This document shows positions 34,753 to 43,798 of a stretch of DNA of 64,000 nt, one piece after another (the first letter of the stretch is position 1; every line of letters starts with the position of its first letter). The DNA lies in the NCBI RefSeq assembly GCF_014841215.1, contig NZ_JACYTR010000005.1:62001-126000 (forward strand), given 5' to 3'. The notes under the pieces were generated by a model, which saw only the letters and a list, made by a program, of their open reading frames with translations, was not told the DNA's origin and did no database searches. Origin of the DNA: Pseudomarimonas arenosa. Its GTDB lineage: Bacteria; Pseudomonadota; Gammaproteobacteria; Xanthomonadales; Xanthomonadaceae. A program made the translations under genes and the position numbers.

Positions 34753-36684
34753 TCAGTTTGGCAGCGGACACCCCGGGGTCAAGCGTTCGGAGCCATCCTC
34801 GAAGCTGAGCACGACACAGCTCAGGCGCTGGGTTGCCGAAACGACCTCCCAGCTACTCAGACTGACCGCGCGCCCGGACTCAAGTACCAGCTGGGCCGAT
34901 TCGTCCAGCACAAAGTGTGGCAGCTCCACGCTGAAGTATTCGTTGTCGCGCACATGATCGAGCCGAATCGGTATTCGATCAACCGACTCCCCGCTGCGCG
35001 CCACCAACTCGACGACACCGTCCAGTTTTTCGGTATAGGTGGCCATGCGAATCTTGATACTCGAGACTCGGCGACCGTCCCGCCACGACGGCTCGAAGGC
35101 AAGCGCGAGCGGCGAATTCGGCGCCAGTCGACTGCTGGGCTCCAGCGTCACCGGTGTGTCGGCCGGTGTCAGGCCGATTTCATCCAGATCGATATCACGG
35201 CGCACAAAGAACGCGGGATTGTCGAGTTGCCGGTATTCGGCGCGCAGCACTTCATCAAGGCAGCCGGCGAACGATAGCCAAGGGTAGCGGCCCCAGAAGT
35301 CGCCTCGATCCGCCAACACAACTTTGGGCCGGTTGCGCTTGATGTCCTCGCAAGCGTCAATACTCACTCCCAACACCGGCTGCCGGTTGTACTCGGCTTG
35401 CCACGGGCTGAAGAAGAAATGGCCCGATGCTGGCAGGCGGTCGGCGTCGATGTAGTAGTACGGCACGAACGAATAGGCCAGGATCCTGTCAGCCGGCTCG
35501 GTGGCCCGTGCAACCAGTCGCGCAAACTCTGTGTTCTTTGGAATCAACGGGCCCAGCTTGGCACGATCGGACGGCAGCAGCAGGCTCAGCTTGACGATGA
35601 GCAGGGTCATTAGCCCCAACCACACTGGCGCATTCTTCCAGTCAAGCCTGCTCGCTGCCGGCACAAACAGCAGCGGCATGGCCAGGGCGGCGTAGTAAAA
35701 AGTCACGCCATGAAAGTTGTCGCCGCGCACCAGCAGACTGCCCAGCGCTGCGCCGATGGCGATTGCCCGCCAGCCTAGCGCCCACTTGGCTCGCGAGGCC
35801 ATTACGGCCAGCGCCGCAACCAGGGCTATCAGGAGAACCACGCTACGACGATCGGCTAGCACTGCGTCATAGGCGGCCAGCAGGGGCTGCGGCATCGCCA
35901 CATTGACGTAGTTCGGCAGGATCACCAGATTCATGTACAGGTGAAAGGCGACGAATCCTGACAGCGAACCAATCGCCGCAAGCCATAGCAGCTGCAGCGC
36001 GATGCCGAACGCCAACCATCCACTCGCCGCTCGCCAGTTCTCGCGTCGCAAGGCCGCAACAAACAGAAGCACGGCCGCCGGCGTGTAGGTGAAGGCGAGA
36101 AAAGGCAGCGCTGCCAGCGCGAGGCAGCCCACGGCCACACGCCAGCGCGGCAAGCCCGACGTACCGCAGGCAACCGGCAACACCCAGAGTGCAAGCGCAA
36201 TGGCAAACAGGCAGCCGGCATAGTTCTGATACATGCCCATCTGCCCGAAGATGTCGGGCAGGAAGAGCACCATGAATGCCGCCACCAGCGCGATCACGAT
36301 CGGCCGGTAATCAGACCTGCTCAGCAGCGGACTGCTGGCCAACGCGATCAAAACCAGCCATTGCAGCCCCGCTTGCGGCAAACGATGCACCGACACGCCG
36401 AAGCTTCCGAACTGTTCCAACAACCAACCCGGGAAAAAGGTCAGCGGCCCATGGTGATTGAATATCTCTGAGTACAGACGATGGCCAGCAGCCATCATCT
36501 TGGCGGTGACAATGGTCTCCGACTCGTCACCAAACTCCTGCACCTTGAGCAGCTCAACCTGATAGCGCGCAACCAGGGCCAGCATGAGCCCGCAAACGGC
36601 CCACATCCATGCGAGCGGCGATCTCAGCCATGCGCCGAGCCCGGGCCGCTGTTCAAATCGCTCAGATGCAATCAGTGAACTCAC
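34753..36684 (-). CDS. Membrane glycosyltransferase of the GT39/ArnT type
   Basis: A 643-residue inner-membrane protein with about 10-11 TM segments over the first 400 residues and a soluble C-terminal part. The first periplasmic loop has the GT-C acidic motif EFGDESETIVTAKMMAAGHR then LYSEIFNHHGPL, which in ArnT/PMT relatives binds a polyprenyl-phosphate sugar donor. Starts with GTG overlapping the preceding stop (GTGA). The gene directly upstream is a DPM1-like transferase, which could make its lipid-linked donor. Likely decorates the polymer on the periplasmic side. Confidence 0.85.
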   Translation of the reverse strand: MSSLIASERFEQRPGLGAWLRSPLAWMWAVCGLMLALVARYQVELLKVQEFGDESETIVTAKMMAAGHRLYSEIFNHHGPLTFFPGWLLEQFGSFGVSVHRLPQAGLQWLVLIALASSPLLSRSDYRPIVIALVAAFMVLFLPDIFGQMGMYQNYAGCLFAIALALWVLPVACGTSGLPRWRVAVGCLALAALPFLAFTYTPAAVLLFVAALRRENWRAASGWLAFGIALQLLWLAAIGSLSGFVAFHLYMNLVILPNYVNVAMPQPLLAAYDAVLADRRSVVLLIALVAALAVMASRAKWALGWRAIAIGAALGSLLVRGDNFHGVTFYYAALAMPLLFVPAASRLDWKNAPVWLGLMTLLIVKLSLLLPSDRAKLGPLIPKNTEFARLVARATEPADRILAYSFVPYYYIDADRLPASGHFFFSPWQAEYNRQPVLGVSIDACEDIKRNRPKVVLADRGDFWGRYPWLSFAGCLDEVLRAEYRQLDNPAFFVRRDIDLDEIGLTPADTPVTLEPSSRLAPNSPLALAFEPSWRDGRRVSSIKIRMATYTEKLDGVVELVARSGESVDRIPIRLDHVRDNEYFSVELPHFVLDESAQLVLESGRAVSLSSWEVVSATQRLSCVVLSFEDGSERLTPGCPLPN

Positions 36685-37514
36685 GGGTTATAGGCGCCCG
36701 CGCAGGCTTTGGCCAGAACCGACAGCAAGGACAGATTCCCACGCATGCCCGCAATCTTGGTCGGCACCTTGCCCGAGGCAGGGTAGCGACGCACGGTCGG
36801 CAGCTCCTTGCAGCGGTAGCCCAGACGGGGCGCCCGATAGCTGAGATACGCCAGCAGTTCGTAGGTATCGAATATGTCGCGGAACACGGCCACTCGATCA
36901 TCCAGCAACAAGCGACCGCTGTAGGCGCGAAAACCCTGCGTGGTATCGGTCCAGGGGAAACCGGAGGCCAAGGCCAGGGCCGGCGCATGAATCAGGCGAA
37001 TGGCGAACTCACGAGACCGTGGCGTGTTCTCTCCCACACCACCGGCGATAAAGCGCGAGCCCTGCACAAAATCAATGCCATCTTTCAGCGCCCGCAGAAA
37101 ATCGGGGATGGCTGCGGGATCATCCTTGTTGTTGCCATCAATGGTGACCACGCCGAGGTAGCCGGCCTGCAACACAAAAGCGTACGCGCATCGCAGCTGC
37201 GCGCTAAGCCGACCGGGGCCGGTCTTGCGCAACAGTCCCGCCACCTGGGTCTGCTCCAACAATGCTTCAGGCAACGAGCCGTCGCTACTACCGCCATCGA
37301 CGATAATGATGTCGGCGGCCTGGGGTATCTGCAATTCGTGCATCCGCTGCAGCAAGGCGGCGATGCGCTCTCCTTCGTTGATCACCGGAATCACGACGCA
37401 GTACTCATGCGCGCGACTTTGCCAGCGAAGCACCTCAAAGGCTGGCACCTGCCAGTGTTCTGGCACTGACTCCTCGGTGAGAATCTGGGTGGGCTGTGGT
37501 TGTGTCTTGGTCAC
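36681..37514 (-). CDS. GT2 glycosyltransferase, polyprenyl-phosphate sugar synthase-like
   Basis: A 277-residue GT-A enzyme resembling dolichol-phosphate mannosyltransferase: CVVIPVINEGERIAALLQRM, IIIVDGGSSDGSLPEAL, VTIDGNNKDDPAAIPDFLRA and FVQGSRFIAGG. There is no C-terminal membrane domain. Starts with GTG at 37514 (GGAG 7 nt upstream). Four-nucleotide overlap with the GT39-type gene downstream suggests the pair makes and uses a lipid-linked sugar. Exact sugar unknown. Confidence 0.85.
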   Translation of the reverse strand: MTKTQPQPTQILTEESVPEHWQVPAFEVLRWQSRAHEYCVVIPVINEGERIAALLQRMHELQIPQAADIIIVDGGSSDGSLPEALLEQTQVAGLLRKTGPGRLSAQLRCAYAFVLQAGYLGVVTIDGNNKDDPAAIPDFLRALKDGIDFVQGSRFIAGGVGENTPRSREFAIRLIHAPALALASGFPWTDTTQGFRAYSGRLLLDDRVAVFRDIFDTYELLAYLSYRAPRLGYRCKELPTVRRYPASGKVPTKIAGMRGNLSLLSVLAKACAGAYNP

Positions 37515-37578
37515 CTGTCAACTCCAAGGGCCGCGCTGTCGAACCCGACTAGATGCATACGCTTTGCGATTGCAACGA

Positions 37579-38391
37579 TCAGCGATAGTGAGCAATCGCT
37601 GCGGATAGCGCTGCCTCGATCGCCGCCTCAACCTGATTACCTTCCGGCACCAGCATCTCAATCGTCAAGTTAAGCTCTGGCCGGCGTGCCCTGAGCGCTG
37701 TAGCGAACTCGGCGTGATCGGTTGCGCCGGAGCCCAGCACTGCGAGCCTGGGCTCACTCAAATGCACATGCGCGATTTCCTGAGCAAACTGAGTAATCAT
37801 GTCGGCCGCGCTCTCGCCCGCCATGGTCGCCGCTCCCGTATCCAGCTGCAGGCCAATGCCTGGGTGCGCCAGCTCACGAACGAATTCGCCTGCCTCGCGA
37901 GTGGAGGTGAGGAAATTGCAGCCATACTCGACCGGATTTGGCTCCAGGCAGACCACCACACCGTGTTGCACGGCGATGTCACCGAGGCGGGCGAAGAAGT
38001 CGAGCGCCACTTGCCGGGCCGCTTCGGCACTCAGGCCACTGCAATCTCGATTCCTGGGCGACCCGAACACGAGACACCTTGCGTCCAGCCCGTCCCCAAT
38101 CGCACAGACGTGGCGCAGATGTTCAAGCATCGTCTGCTGCACTGCGCTGGCGCCAAAGACATTCAGACCACGGGTGCCAAACAGCAACGACTGCATGCCC
38201 GCAAAACCCACTCCGCGCTCAGACCACCAGGTGCGGACTCGCTTGATGTCAGCGTTCGTGGTGGCCGGGATATCGGCAAAGTACTTGGTCGGAGCGACGT
38301 CGATCAGATCAATCTGGTGTCGCGACAGCAGCTGCAACACCTGCTCGTCGAGCGCGGTATCCCAGGCGATATTCGAGATTGAGAGTCGCAT
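37579..38391 (-). CDS. TIM-barrel sugar isomerase/epimerase (AP endonuclease 2 fold)
   Basis: A 270-residue protein of the xylose-isomerase-like TIM-barrel family. Visible metal-site strands include VVCLEPNPVEYGCNF, IGLQLDTGAATMAGE and IAHVHLSEPRLAVLG. Members isomerise or epimerise sugars and related compounds. Start ATG directly abuts the stop of the upstream gene. In this operon it likely acts on a rare-sugar precursor, but no characterised relative is obvious. Confidence 0.8.
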   Translation of the reverse strand: MRLSISNIAWDTALDEQVLQLLSRHQIDLIDVAPTKYFADIPATTNADIKRVRTWWSERGVGFAGMQSLLFGTRGLNVFGASAVQQTMLEHLRHVCAIGDGLDARCLVFGSPRNRDCSGLSAEAARQVALDFFARLGDIAVQHGVVVCLEPNPVEYGCNFLTSTREAGEFVRELAHPGIGLQLDTGAATMAGESAADMITQFAQEIAHVHLSEPRLAVLGSGATDHAEFATALRARRPELNLTIEMLVPEGNQVEAAIEAALSAAIAHYR

Positions 38392-39159
38392 TCAGGCCTT
38401 CCGCGGCTCTGACTGAGCGTAGCAACGTATCGCCGTGACGGATTCGCGTTCGCTGTACTGATAGACGCCCGCCCCCCCCATCTGCACGGCATGGCGCGAA
38501 CGAAAATCATAGCTTGCGGGCGTCACCGGCAGTTCCACCCGATGCTGGATGCCAAAACAACTTTCAGCCACATCCGCCATCGCCAGCGGCGCTGCGGTCA
38601 GGTGCAGCAAGGACAAGCCAAGCGCCTGCGCGCGTTGCAGATCAGCATGAAGATTCACCATCGGATAGAACTGGAAGCGGGCTCTGCCGTCAATCTTCTC
38701 CAGCTGATTGTTGTTGTGCAGATCGAAGATGGCGTTCTTCTGCAACCCAGGGCCAACCAGACCTGGTAGCCGTACGATCAGATGATCGGGGAACCTGTCA
38801 GCAACAAACTGCTCGAGCATGCGCCGATGACGGCCGTACGGCTGCAGCTGCGATTGATCAATAGGTGATTCTTCGTCAACGGCAACGGGCTCGGGAAACA
38901 CATCGACCGTACTTATCAGCACAAAGCGCTCGCAGCTCACCTGCTCAAGATGGGACATCAGCCCTTGGATGCTTGCTAAGTCCGAATCCGGATCCTGATT
39001 CGCCAGCCATTTCTTGGCCGGTGCGCCAGCACACACAATCTCGGCAAAGGATTGCCCTCTGATGCTGGCGATATTGGTCGATCGAAATCCGGCAGCGAAG
39101 CTGCGCTGCCTTTGAAGCGTTGAGCCAACAAAACCGGTGCAGCCGATCAGGGCATCCAT
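38392..39159 (-). CDS. NAD-dependent epimerase/dehydratase-like (extended SDR) protein
   Basis: A 255-residue protein with a shortened SDR Rossmann start MDALIGCTGFVGSTLQRQ and a STVDVF motif in the place of the catalytic Ser region, then YGRHRRMLEQFV in the place of YxxxK (Tyr-x3-Arg, so the usual Lys is Arg). RLPGLVGPGLQKN follows as in sugar epimerases. It overlaps the FAD oxidoreductase gene by 13 nt. Function within the sugar pathway not identified; the altered YxxxK may mean changed or lost catalysis. Confidence 0.75.
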   Translation of the reverse strand: MDALIGCTGFVGSTLQRQRSFAAGFRSTNIASIRGQSFAEIVCAGAPAKKWLANQDPDSDLASIQGLMSHLEQVSCERFVLISTVDVFPEPVAVDEESPIDQSQLQPYGRHRRMLEQFVADRFPDHLIVRLPGLVGPGLQKNAIFDLHNNNQLEKIDGRARFQFYPMVNLHADLQRAQALGLSLLHLTAAPLAMADVAESCFGIQHRVELPVTPASYDFRSRHAVQMGGAGVYQYSERESVTAIRCYAQSEPRKA

Positions 39160-40292
39160 TCATCAATCCTCATCTCTGTGCCGCTCGCCGAAACGCCCCC
39201 GCGCAAGGGCTCCTCGTCAAGCTTGTGCAGAACATCATAGATATTGTCGATCTTGCCACCAAGAATGGAATAGACACCCGGGATCAGCGATCGCTCAAGC
39301 AGGATAGGACGACCGTCATCCACCTCGTTGCGTGGCAGCAGGGCCTTGACCTCGAATATCGATTCGACGTGCTCGCACTGCTCCATGACCGGTAGCAATC
39401 GGCGCGCATCGCGCTGCATTCGGTCGAACCGTGAGTGCGACTGACCAGTCGTCTTCGTTGCCGAATCGGCACGAAGGGTTCGGTGCGGCGTGTAACGCAC
39501 GTGGGTGAAGCTATGCAGCGATCGGGCCGGGAAGGGCATGATCGAAAAGAACGGGCCGTCCATGATGGTGATTCCAACACGCTGAAGCACAGCGGGAGGC
39601 TTGACCAGGGCAATCTCGGCGAACTCGCGCTTCAGTTCGGTATCGCTGGCGCCAAAAGAATTGAGCCCAGCATAGGTGCAATTGAACACATAGCTTGTCG
39701 ACTCTGTCGACGCCTCAGCGCCCTGCTTTACGGTCAGCTCGACAGCCTCGCCGCGCCGGGCGACGGCTGTCGCCTTGCAGCCGTATCCAATTTCAACGGC
39801 ATTCGCGCGAAGTGCGGCTTCGCACTGAGCGGCAAGCTTGGTGGCATCGAAGGCAAACTCCTCGACTTCGAATACCGCCTCGATCAAGCGTCGATCAAAC
39901 AGGTCAACCCATCGCTTCTCAGCCGGACGCGCCGCCGCCCCGATCGCCCGACAAAAACGCTCAAACTGGTTTGCCGTGACTTTTGTGTCGTGACGGGCGA
40001 TGGCGTATAGCTTGGTGAAATCAGACTGCACTGCACTCGGAAAGTCACGGACGAAGTGCGGAAGATTCGCTCTGCTTCTGAACGCGGTGGTATAGCTGCG
40101 TGGGTAGTGATAGCCATTGTGGACGCGAGCCTGATTTCCATAAGAGGCCCTGCTTAACAGGCTCGCCTCGCGCTCAATCAGCAATACTCGTGGCAAACGG
40201 CGCCGCACCTTCAAGTACAGTGCCAGCACAGCGCCGTAGAAGCCGCCGCCTACGACCACGGCATCCCACGCGCCGCCCCGCTGGGAGCTCAC
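39147..40292 (-). CDS. FAD-dependent oxidoreductase (DAO family)
   Basis: A 381-residue flavoprotein. The N-terminal dinucleotide fold is DAVVVGGGFYGAVLALYLK, with an acidic LLIERE at the end of beta 2, and the C-terminal region LLPRNEVDDGRPILLERSLI then GVYSILGGKIDNIYD fits the DAO family. Begins with GTG at 40292. Such proteins occur in polysaccharide loci beside epimerases, but their substrates there are not established. Might oxidise an amino or hydroxyl group on a sugar or a non-sugar substituent. Confidence 0.8.
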   Translation of the reverse strand: MSSQRGGAWDAVVVGGGFYGAVLALYLKVRRRLPRVLLIEREASLLSRASYGNQARVHNGYHYPRSYTTAFRSRANLPHFVRDFPSAVQSDFTKLYAIARHDTKVTANQFERFCRAIGAAARPAEKRWVDLFDRRLIEAVFEVEEFAFDATKLAAQCEAALRANAVEIGYGCKATAVARRGEAVELTVKQGAEASTESTSYVFNCTYAGLNSFGASDTELKREFAEIALVKPPAVLQRVGITIMDGPFFSIMPFPARSLHSFTHVRYTPHRTLRADSATKTTGQSHSRFDRMQRDARRLLPVMEQCEHVESIFEVKALLPRNEVDDGRPILLERSLIPGVYSILGGKIDNIYDVLHKLDEEPLRGGVSASGTEMRIDEWMP

Positions 40293-40302
40293 TCCCGCGC
40301 CC

Positions 40303-41301
40303 TCATCCGCGCGTGTCGCCCATCTCGGCGATCTGCTCTACATTCGCCCGCTCGTTTCTGGTCATTCTCGGGCTGTTGAACTCTTCGGCAACGACACTGC
40401 CCCAATCCGGAGCAGAACGAGACGATGGACTCAATGCGTACTCGGACAACACCAACAGCACCACCGAGATCAAAAAGAACATTCCAGACTGCTGCAGGGA
40501 AATCGTCACCCATCCCGGCGCAACGTCATCCTTCAGCAAGGCAACAGCCAATACGTAGATTGAGTAAATGACGTTGGCTGTTGCGCCAAAAACGCAAAGC
40601 GACGTCGCCACGCGGAGTGGCACGCGAGAAGTCGACACCAACATTCGTGCACCGCGATCCAGGCCGTCACGCAGCAAGCGCTTGCTCTCAAGGTGCGGCG
40701 CGTGACGGTAATCGAGCCGCGCGCTCTTGAAGCCCGTACGCACGCCGACATGACGCAACTGAACCGCAGGGTGCGGCGCCTGCAGCACATGGTTGATTGC
40801 CCGGCGACTCAGCACGCGATAGGACGCTGCATCGGTCTCGAATGCAGCCCCATGGGCCAATCGATAGACAAGATCAAACACCTTGCCCGCCAGACGATAG
40901 GGCACACTCGCTCTGCGGCGCTGCAGATTCCTGGCCACCACCAAATCAAAACCATCGCGAACCCGCTCAATCAGACTGGGCAGCTCAGCCACATGGTCGT
41001 TGCGCGCATCAAGAATGCAGGCGAAATCGCCAAGACATCGCTCCAAGCCAACGACGGCCGCAGAATCATGATCGGTCTCCACGGCGAGCGCGAATACCTG
41101 CACATTCGGCACCGCATCGTTGCTGAGATGCGTCTTCAGCAAGTCAACCGTCTGATCGGTGGAACAGTTATCGACGACAATCACTTCCCAGTCGCGCGCT
41201 ATCTTCGCCGCCGCAGAAGCGACCTCGTCGACCAGCCTGCAGATACTGGCCTCCTGGCTTTGAACCGGCAAGACAATCGACAGGAAAAATTGGCCGCTCA
41301 T
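40303..41301 (-). CDS. GT2 glycosyltransferase with two C-terminal TM segments
   Basis: A 332-residue DPM1/GtrB-like enzyme: LSIVLPVQSQEASICRLVDE, VIVVDNCSTDQTVDLL and, where relatives have a DADLQ-type metal motif, CILDARNDHVAELPSL. Two hydrophobic helices near residues 225-290 resemble the membrane part of GtrB-type undecaprenyl-phosphate glycosyltransferases. It is the first gene of the minus-strand operon that runs to 31043 and diverges from the membrane protein gene at 41414. Confidence 0.8.
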   Translation of the reverse strand: MSGQFFLSIVLPVQSQEASICRLVDEVASAAAKIARDWEVIVVDNCSTDQTVDLLKTHLSNDAVPNVQVFALAVETDHDSAAVVGLERCLGDFACILDARNDHVAELPSLIERVRDGFDLVVARNLQRRRASVPYRLAGKVFDLVYRLAHGAAFETDAASYRVLSRRAINHVLQAPHPAVQLRHVGVRTGFKSARLDYRHAPHLESKRLLRDGLDRGARMLVSTSRVPLRVATSLCVFGATANVIYSIYVLAVALLKDDVAPGWVTISLQQSGMFFLISVVLLVLSEYALSPSSRSAPDWGSVVAEEFNSPRMTRNERANVEQIAEMGDTRG

Positions 41302-41413
41302 TCGCTTTCGCTTGAACCCGAGGTCGGGCTAGGATAGCCGGTTGAGGGCATGACGACGAGCCTGAAAATGGCCGACTCAGGATTGCCCATCGAGAATCTA
41401 GTGAGGATTGCCA

Positions 41414-42946
41414 ATGGGTGGTATCGAGTGGGCAGCTCGGTCGATAGAGCAGATGGCGGCCTGGGCCGATCGTGTGGCCAAGAGAGCAGACGCGTTTGCT
41501 TGGCTCAATCGCACTTCGCTCATGCTGGAACGACTTTCCTTCGCAACAGTGTGCTTGTGTGTAGTCGCCACCCTGGCGGTCGTCTTCGCAGCGATGAGCA
41601 CTGCATCACTCTGGCAAGACGAGCTGGCCACAGTGATGTTCTTCAGCAGCCAAGGGCCGTGGCATACGGTGACCACCTATGCATCGGGCTCAAACAATCA
41701 CATTTTCTTTAATCTGCTCAACGCGCTGACACCCAAGACCGATCCGTTTGACCCGTTACAGGCGAGATTTTGGTCCTTTGCATCAGTTGCCGCCTGCGCC
41801 ACTTTCCTGGGCGTTTTCTTTGCTCGCCGCGGCTTTTACCTGGAAGGCGCAATCGGCCTTGCCTTGCTCTTCCTTAGCATCCCGCTAGTCGAGCTCTCTG
41901 GACAAGCCAGAGGTTATGGCCTGGCAGGCCTGGCAGCCACGGCAACCTGCATCGCCCTTGTTAAGTACAACGAAAGGCCTGCGCTCGCGCCGATACTGGT
42001 TGTCGGGGTTGCCACTGTCCTGGGCAGCTACTCCCTCTTGACCTACCTAGCGCTGGGGTTCTCTGCGCTGGGTGTAGCCTTCGTTTTCTCCAGGGATTAT
42101 CGCTGGGTGGTGGTGGGAGCTGCTGCCTTCATCGTGCTGGTGGGACTGCATGCGGCCGTCATCGATGATATCTACAGAACCAGCATTGGCTGGGCGGCCA
42201 AGTGGGGCGCGCCCTATGCGACTATCAATGCAACAACGCAAACCGTAAGCCAGTACTTCCTGATTGGAGCATCCGATCAACTGCTGTTCTTTCTGTTCTC
42301 AGCGCTCGCGCTTGGAGCGATGATCGCAGAGGACACAGCGCATACGCGCGCCGCCCGAATGCTGCTTGCTACCTCATTGCTGTTCCTCGCCGGTTGCCTC
42401 GTCATGAAGACGACGACTGTCCGCGCCGCGTTCTTCGTCGCTTACCCCCTGACCGTTTGCATGTTGCTACTCGTCTCGCAACTCCGACGCTTTGCCGCCG
42501 TTCGCTTGTTGCTCCCGCTGATGGCCGTTCTTGTGGGCTTTGTCGCTTCGAATAAATCCTACGGACAGATCGATCGCTTTGAGTACTTACCGCGCGACAA
42601 CTGGAAAGGTGCCGCGGAGTACATTGAGTCAAGTTTGCCGCCAGGAACGCCGGTTTATGTCAATCAGCGCGCGCACAATCTTCGCGCCTACTTATCTGAG
42701 GATTTTCCGATCGTCAATAGCTTCGATGCCGGCCAGTTTTCGAAAGGACTCATGGTTGTCGTGGACTTTGCGCTCAAGCCTGAAGACCGGTTCGATACGA
42801 CGCAACTGGGATCCGCTTGGAAGGAAACGTCCATTCCGCAACTGCGCAATAGTCGAATCATCATTTACCTAACTGCTGGTTGCTGCGGAGTAGATGACCA
42901 TTCGACACCTACTAAGCCCGGAGTCACCCCCCCCAATATTCCTTAG
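41414..42946 (+). CDS. Multi-pass membrane protein, probable GT-C glycosyltransferase
   Basis: A 510-residue protein with about 10-11 TM helices. After the first TM there is SLWQDELATVMFFSSQGPWH, with the acidic pair (DE) expected in GT39/GT83-like GT-C enzymes. The C-terminal soluble part (about 400-510) includes DNWKGAAEYIESSLPPGTPV, a common feature of these proteins. The ATG at 41414 has GAGG 7 nt upstream; the TTG at 41408 is less likely. It is a lone plus-strand gene between two minus-strand operons and converges with the methyltransferase gene. Confidence 0.75.
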   Translation: MGGIEWAARSIEQMAAWADRVAKRADAFAWLNRTSLMLERLSFATVCLCVVATLAVVFAAMSTASLWQDELATVMFFSSQGPWHTVTTYASGSNNHIFFNLLNALTPKTDPFDPLQARFWSFASVAACATFLGVFFARRGFYLEGAIGLALLFLSIPLVELSGQARGYGLAGLAATATCIALVKYNERPALAPILVVGVATVLGSYSLLTYLALGFSALGVAFVFSRDYRWVVVGAAAFIVLVGLHAAVIDDIYRTSIGWAAKWGAPYATINATTQTVSQYFLIGASDQLLFFLFSALALGAMIAEDTAHTRAARMLLATSLLFLAGCLVMKTTTVRAAFFVAYPLTVCMLLLVSQLRRFAAVRLLLPLMAVLVGFVASNKSYGQIDRFEYLPRDNWKGAAEYIESSLPPGTPVYVNQRAHNLRAYLSEDFPIVNSFDAGQFSKGLMVVVDFALKPEDRFDTTQLGSAWKETSIPQLRNSRIIIYLTAGCCGVDDHSTPTKPGVTPPNIP

Positions 42947-42997
42947 CTCAGGCAGATGGCTCGCCTGGTCGTCGATATAGCACCATTGCCGCGTCGA

Positions 42998-43798
42998 CTA
43001 GATTAATGAAGAGGGTACGCCTTGCTTAAATATCGCCTCTTCAAATCTGCTCAGGAAAACGTGAAACTCATTTGTCCGAGACTTTGTCGGATGAACTTCA
43101 ATGTCATTGAAAGCCAAGAAGCGAAATTCTCTCAGTAGCTGCAACAGCTCTCTGCAAGAGTCGCAGGTGAAGACGTGGCAGTGAACATCTGCATAGTCTC
43201 TTTTAGACAAGCGATCCGCCAGTTCTAGCACTTGGCCCGGTGTAAATCGGCGCTGTGCAATTGCCTCGAAATGACGGCCAGACTCAACATCCGCTACCCC
43301 CACGCTCTTGTGGTGCCAGAAATGATCGATAATGTTGAAGATATCCGGTGACTTTTGCTTTAAGAGATGTGCACGAAGTAAGTCAACAAAATTTGTGTCG
43401 CGCCTAACGATGTCAAATGTATAGCGCCGATCTGGGATTGATAGAAAAACCACGCCGCTCGAAGTCAGCATTCGCCCCAGGCCAAATAGCCAACTGATAG
43501 TGTCTGGCACATGTTCAATAACATGATTGGCGATGATCAAGTCAAACTGCTTGTTGATGCAGAGAGACGGATTGGCTTGGCTTATCACATAGTCGACATC
43601 CACAAGCCGACCAAATTCGTACCGTGGATTCTGCGGACTGCTCGCCGCCAGCTGAGATCTTGTCGCGTAATCGGCAAACTCGACCTTGAACCCATCCTCC
43701 TTCCTGAACATCGGGGAATCCAAAGCTCCAATTTCCAGAATGAGGGCATTGGTGGGGTCGAGACGGGATTCCACCGCAAGCCGACGATCGGCGCTCAT
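42998..43798 (-). CDS. SAM-dependent methyltransferase (class I)
   Basis: A 266-residue methyltransferase-like protein. The SAM-binding start is ALILEIGALDSPMF and motif IV is FDLIIANHVIEHVPDTISWL followed by GRMLTSSGVVFLSIPD. It overlaps the next upstream methyltransferase gene by 4 nt (ATGA). In ABC-transporter-dependent O-polysaccharides, methyltransferases often modify or cap the chain. Its DNA is visibly richer in A and T than the flanking core genes. Confidence 0.8.
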   Translation of the reverse strand: MSADRRLAVESRLDPTNALILEIGALDSPMFRKEDGFKVEFADYATRSQLAASSPQNPRYEFGRLVDVDYVISQANPSLCINKQFDLIIANHVIEHVPDTISWLFGLGRMLTSSGVVFLSIPDRRYTFDIVRRDTNFVDLLRAHLLKQKSPDIFNIIDHFWHHKSVGVADVESGRHFEAIAQRRFTPGQVLELADRLSKRDYADVHCHVFTCDSCRELLQLLREFRFLAFNDIEVHPTKSRTNEFHVFLSRFEEAIFKQGVPSSLI

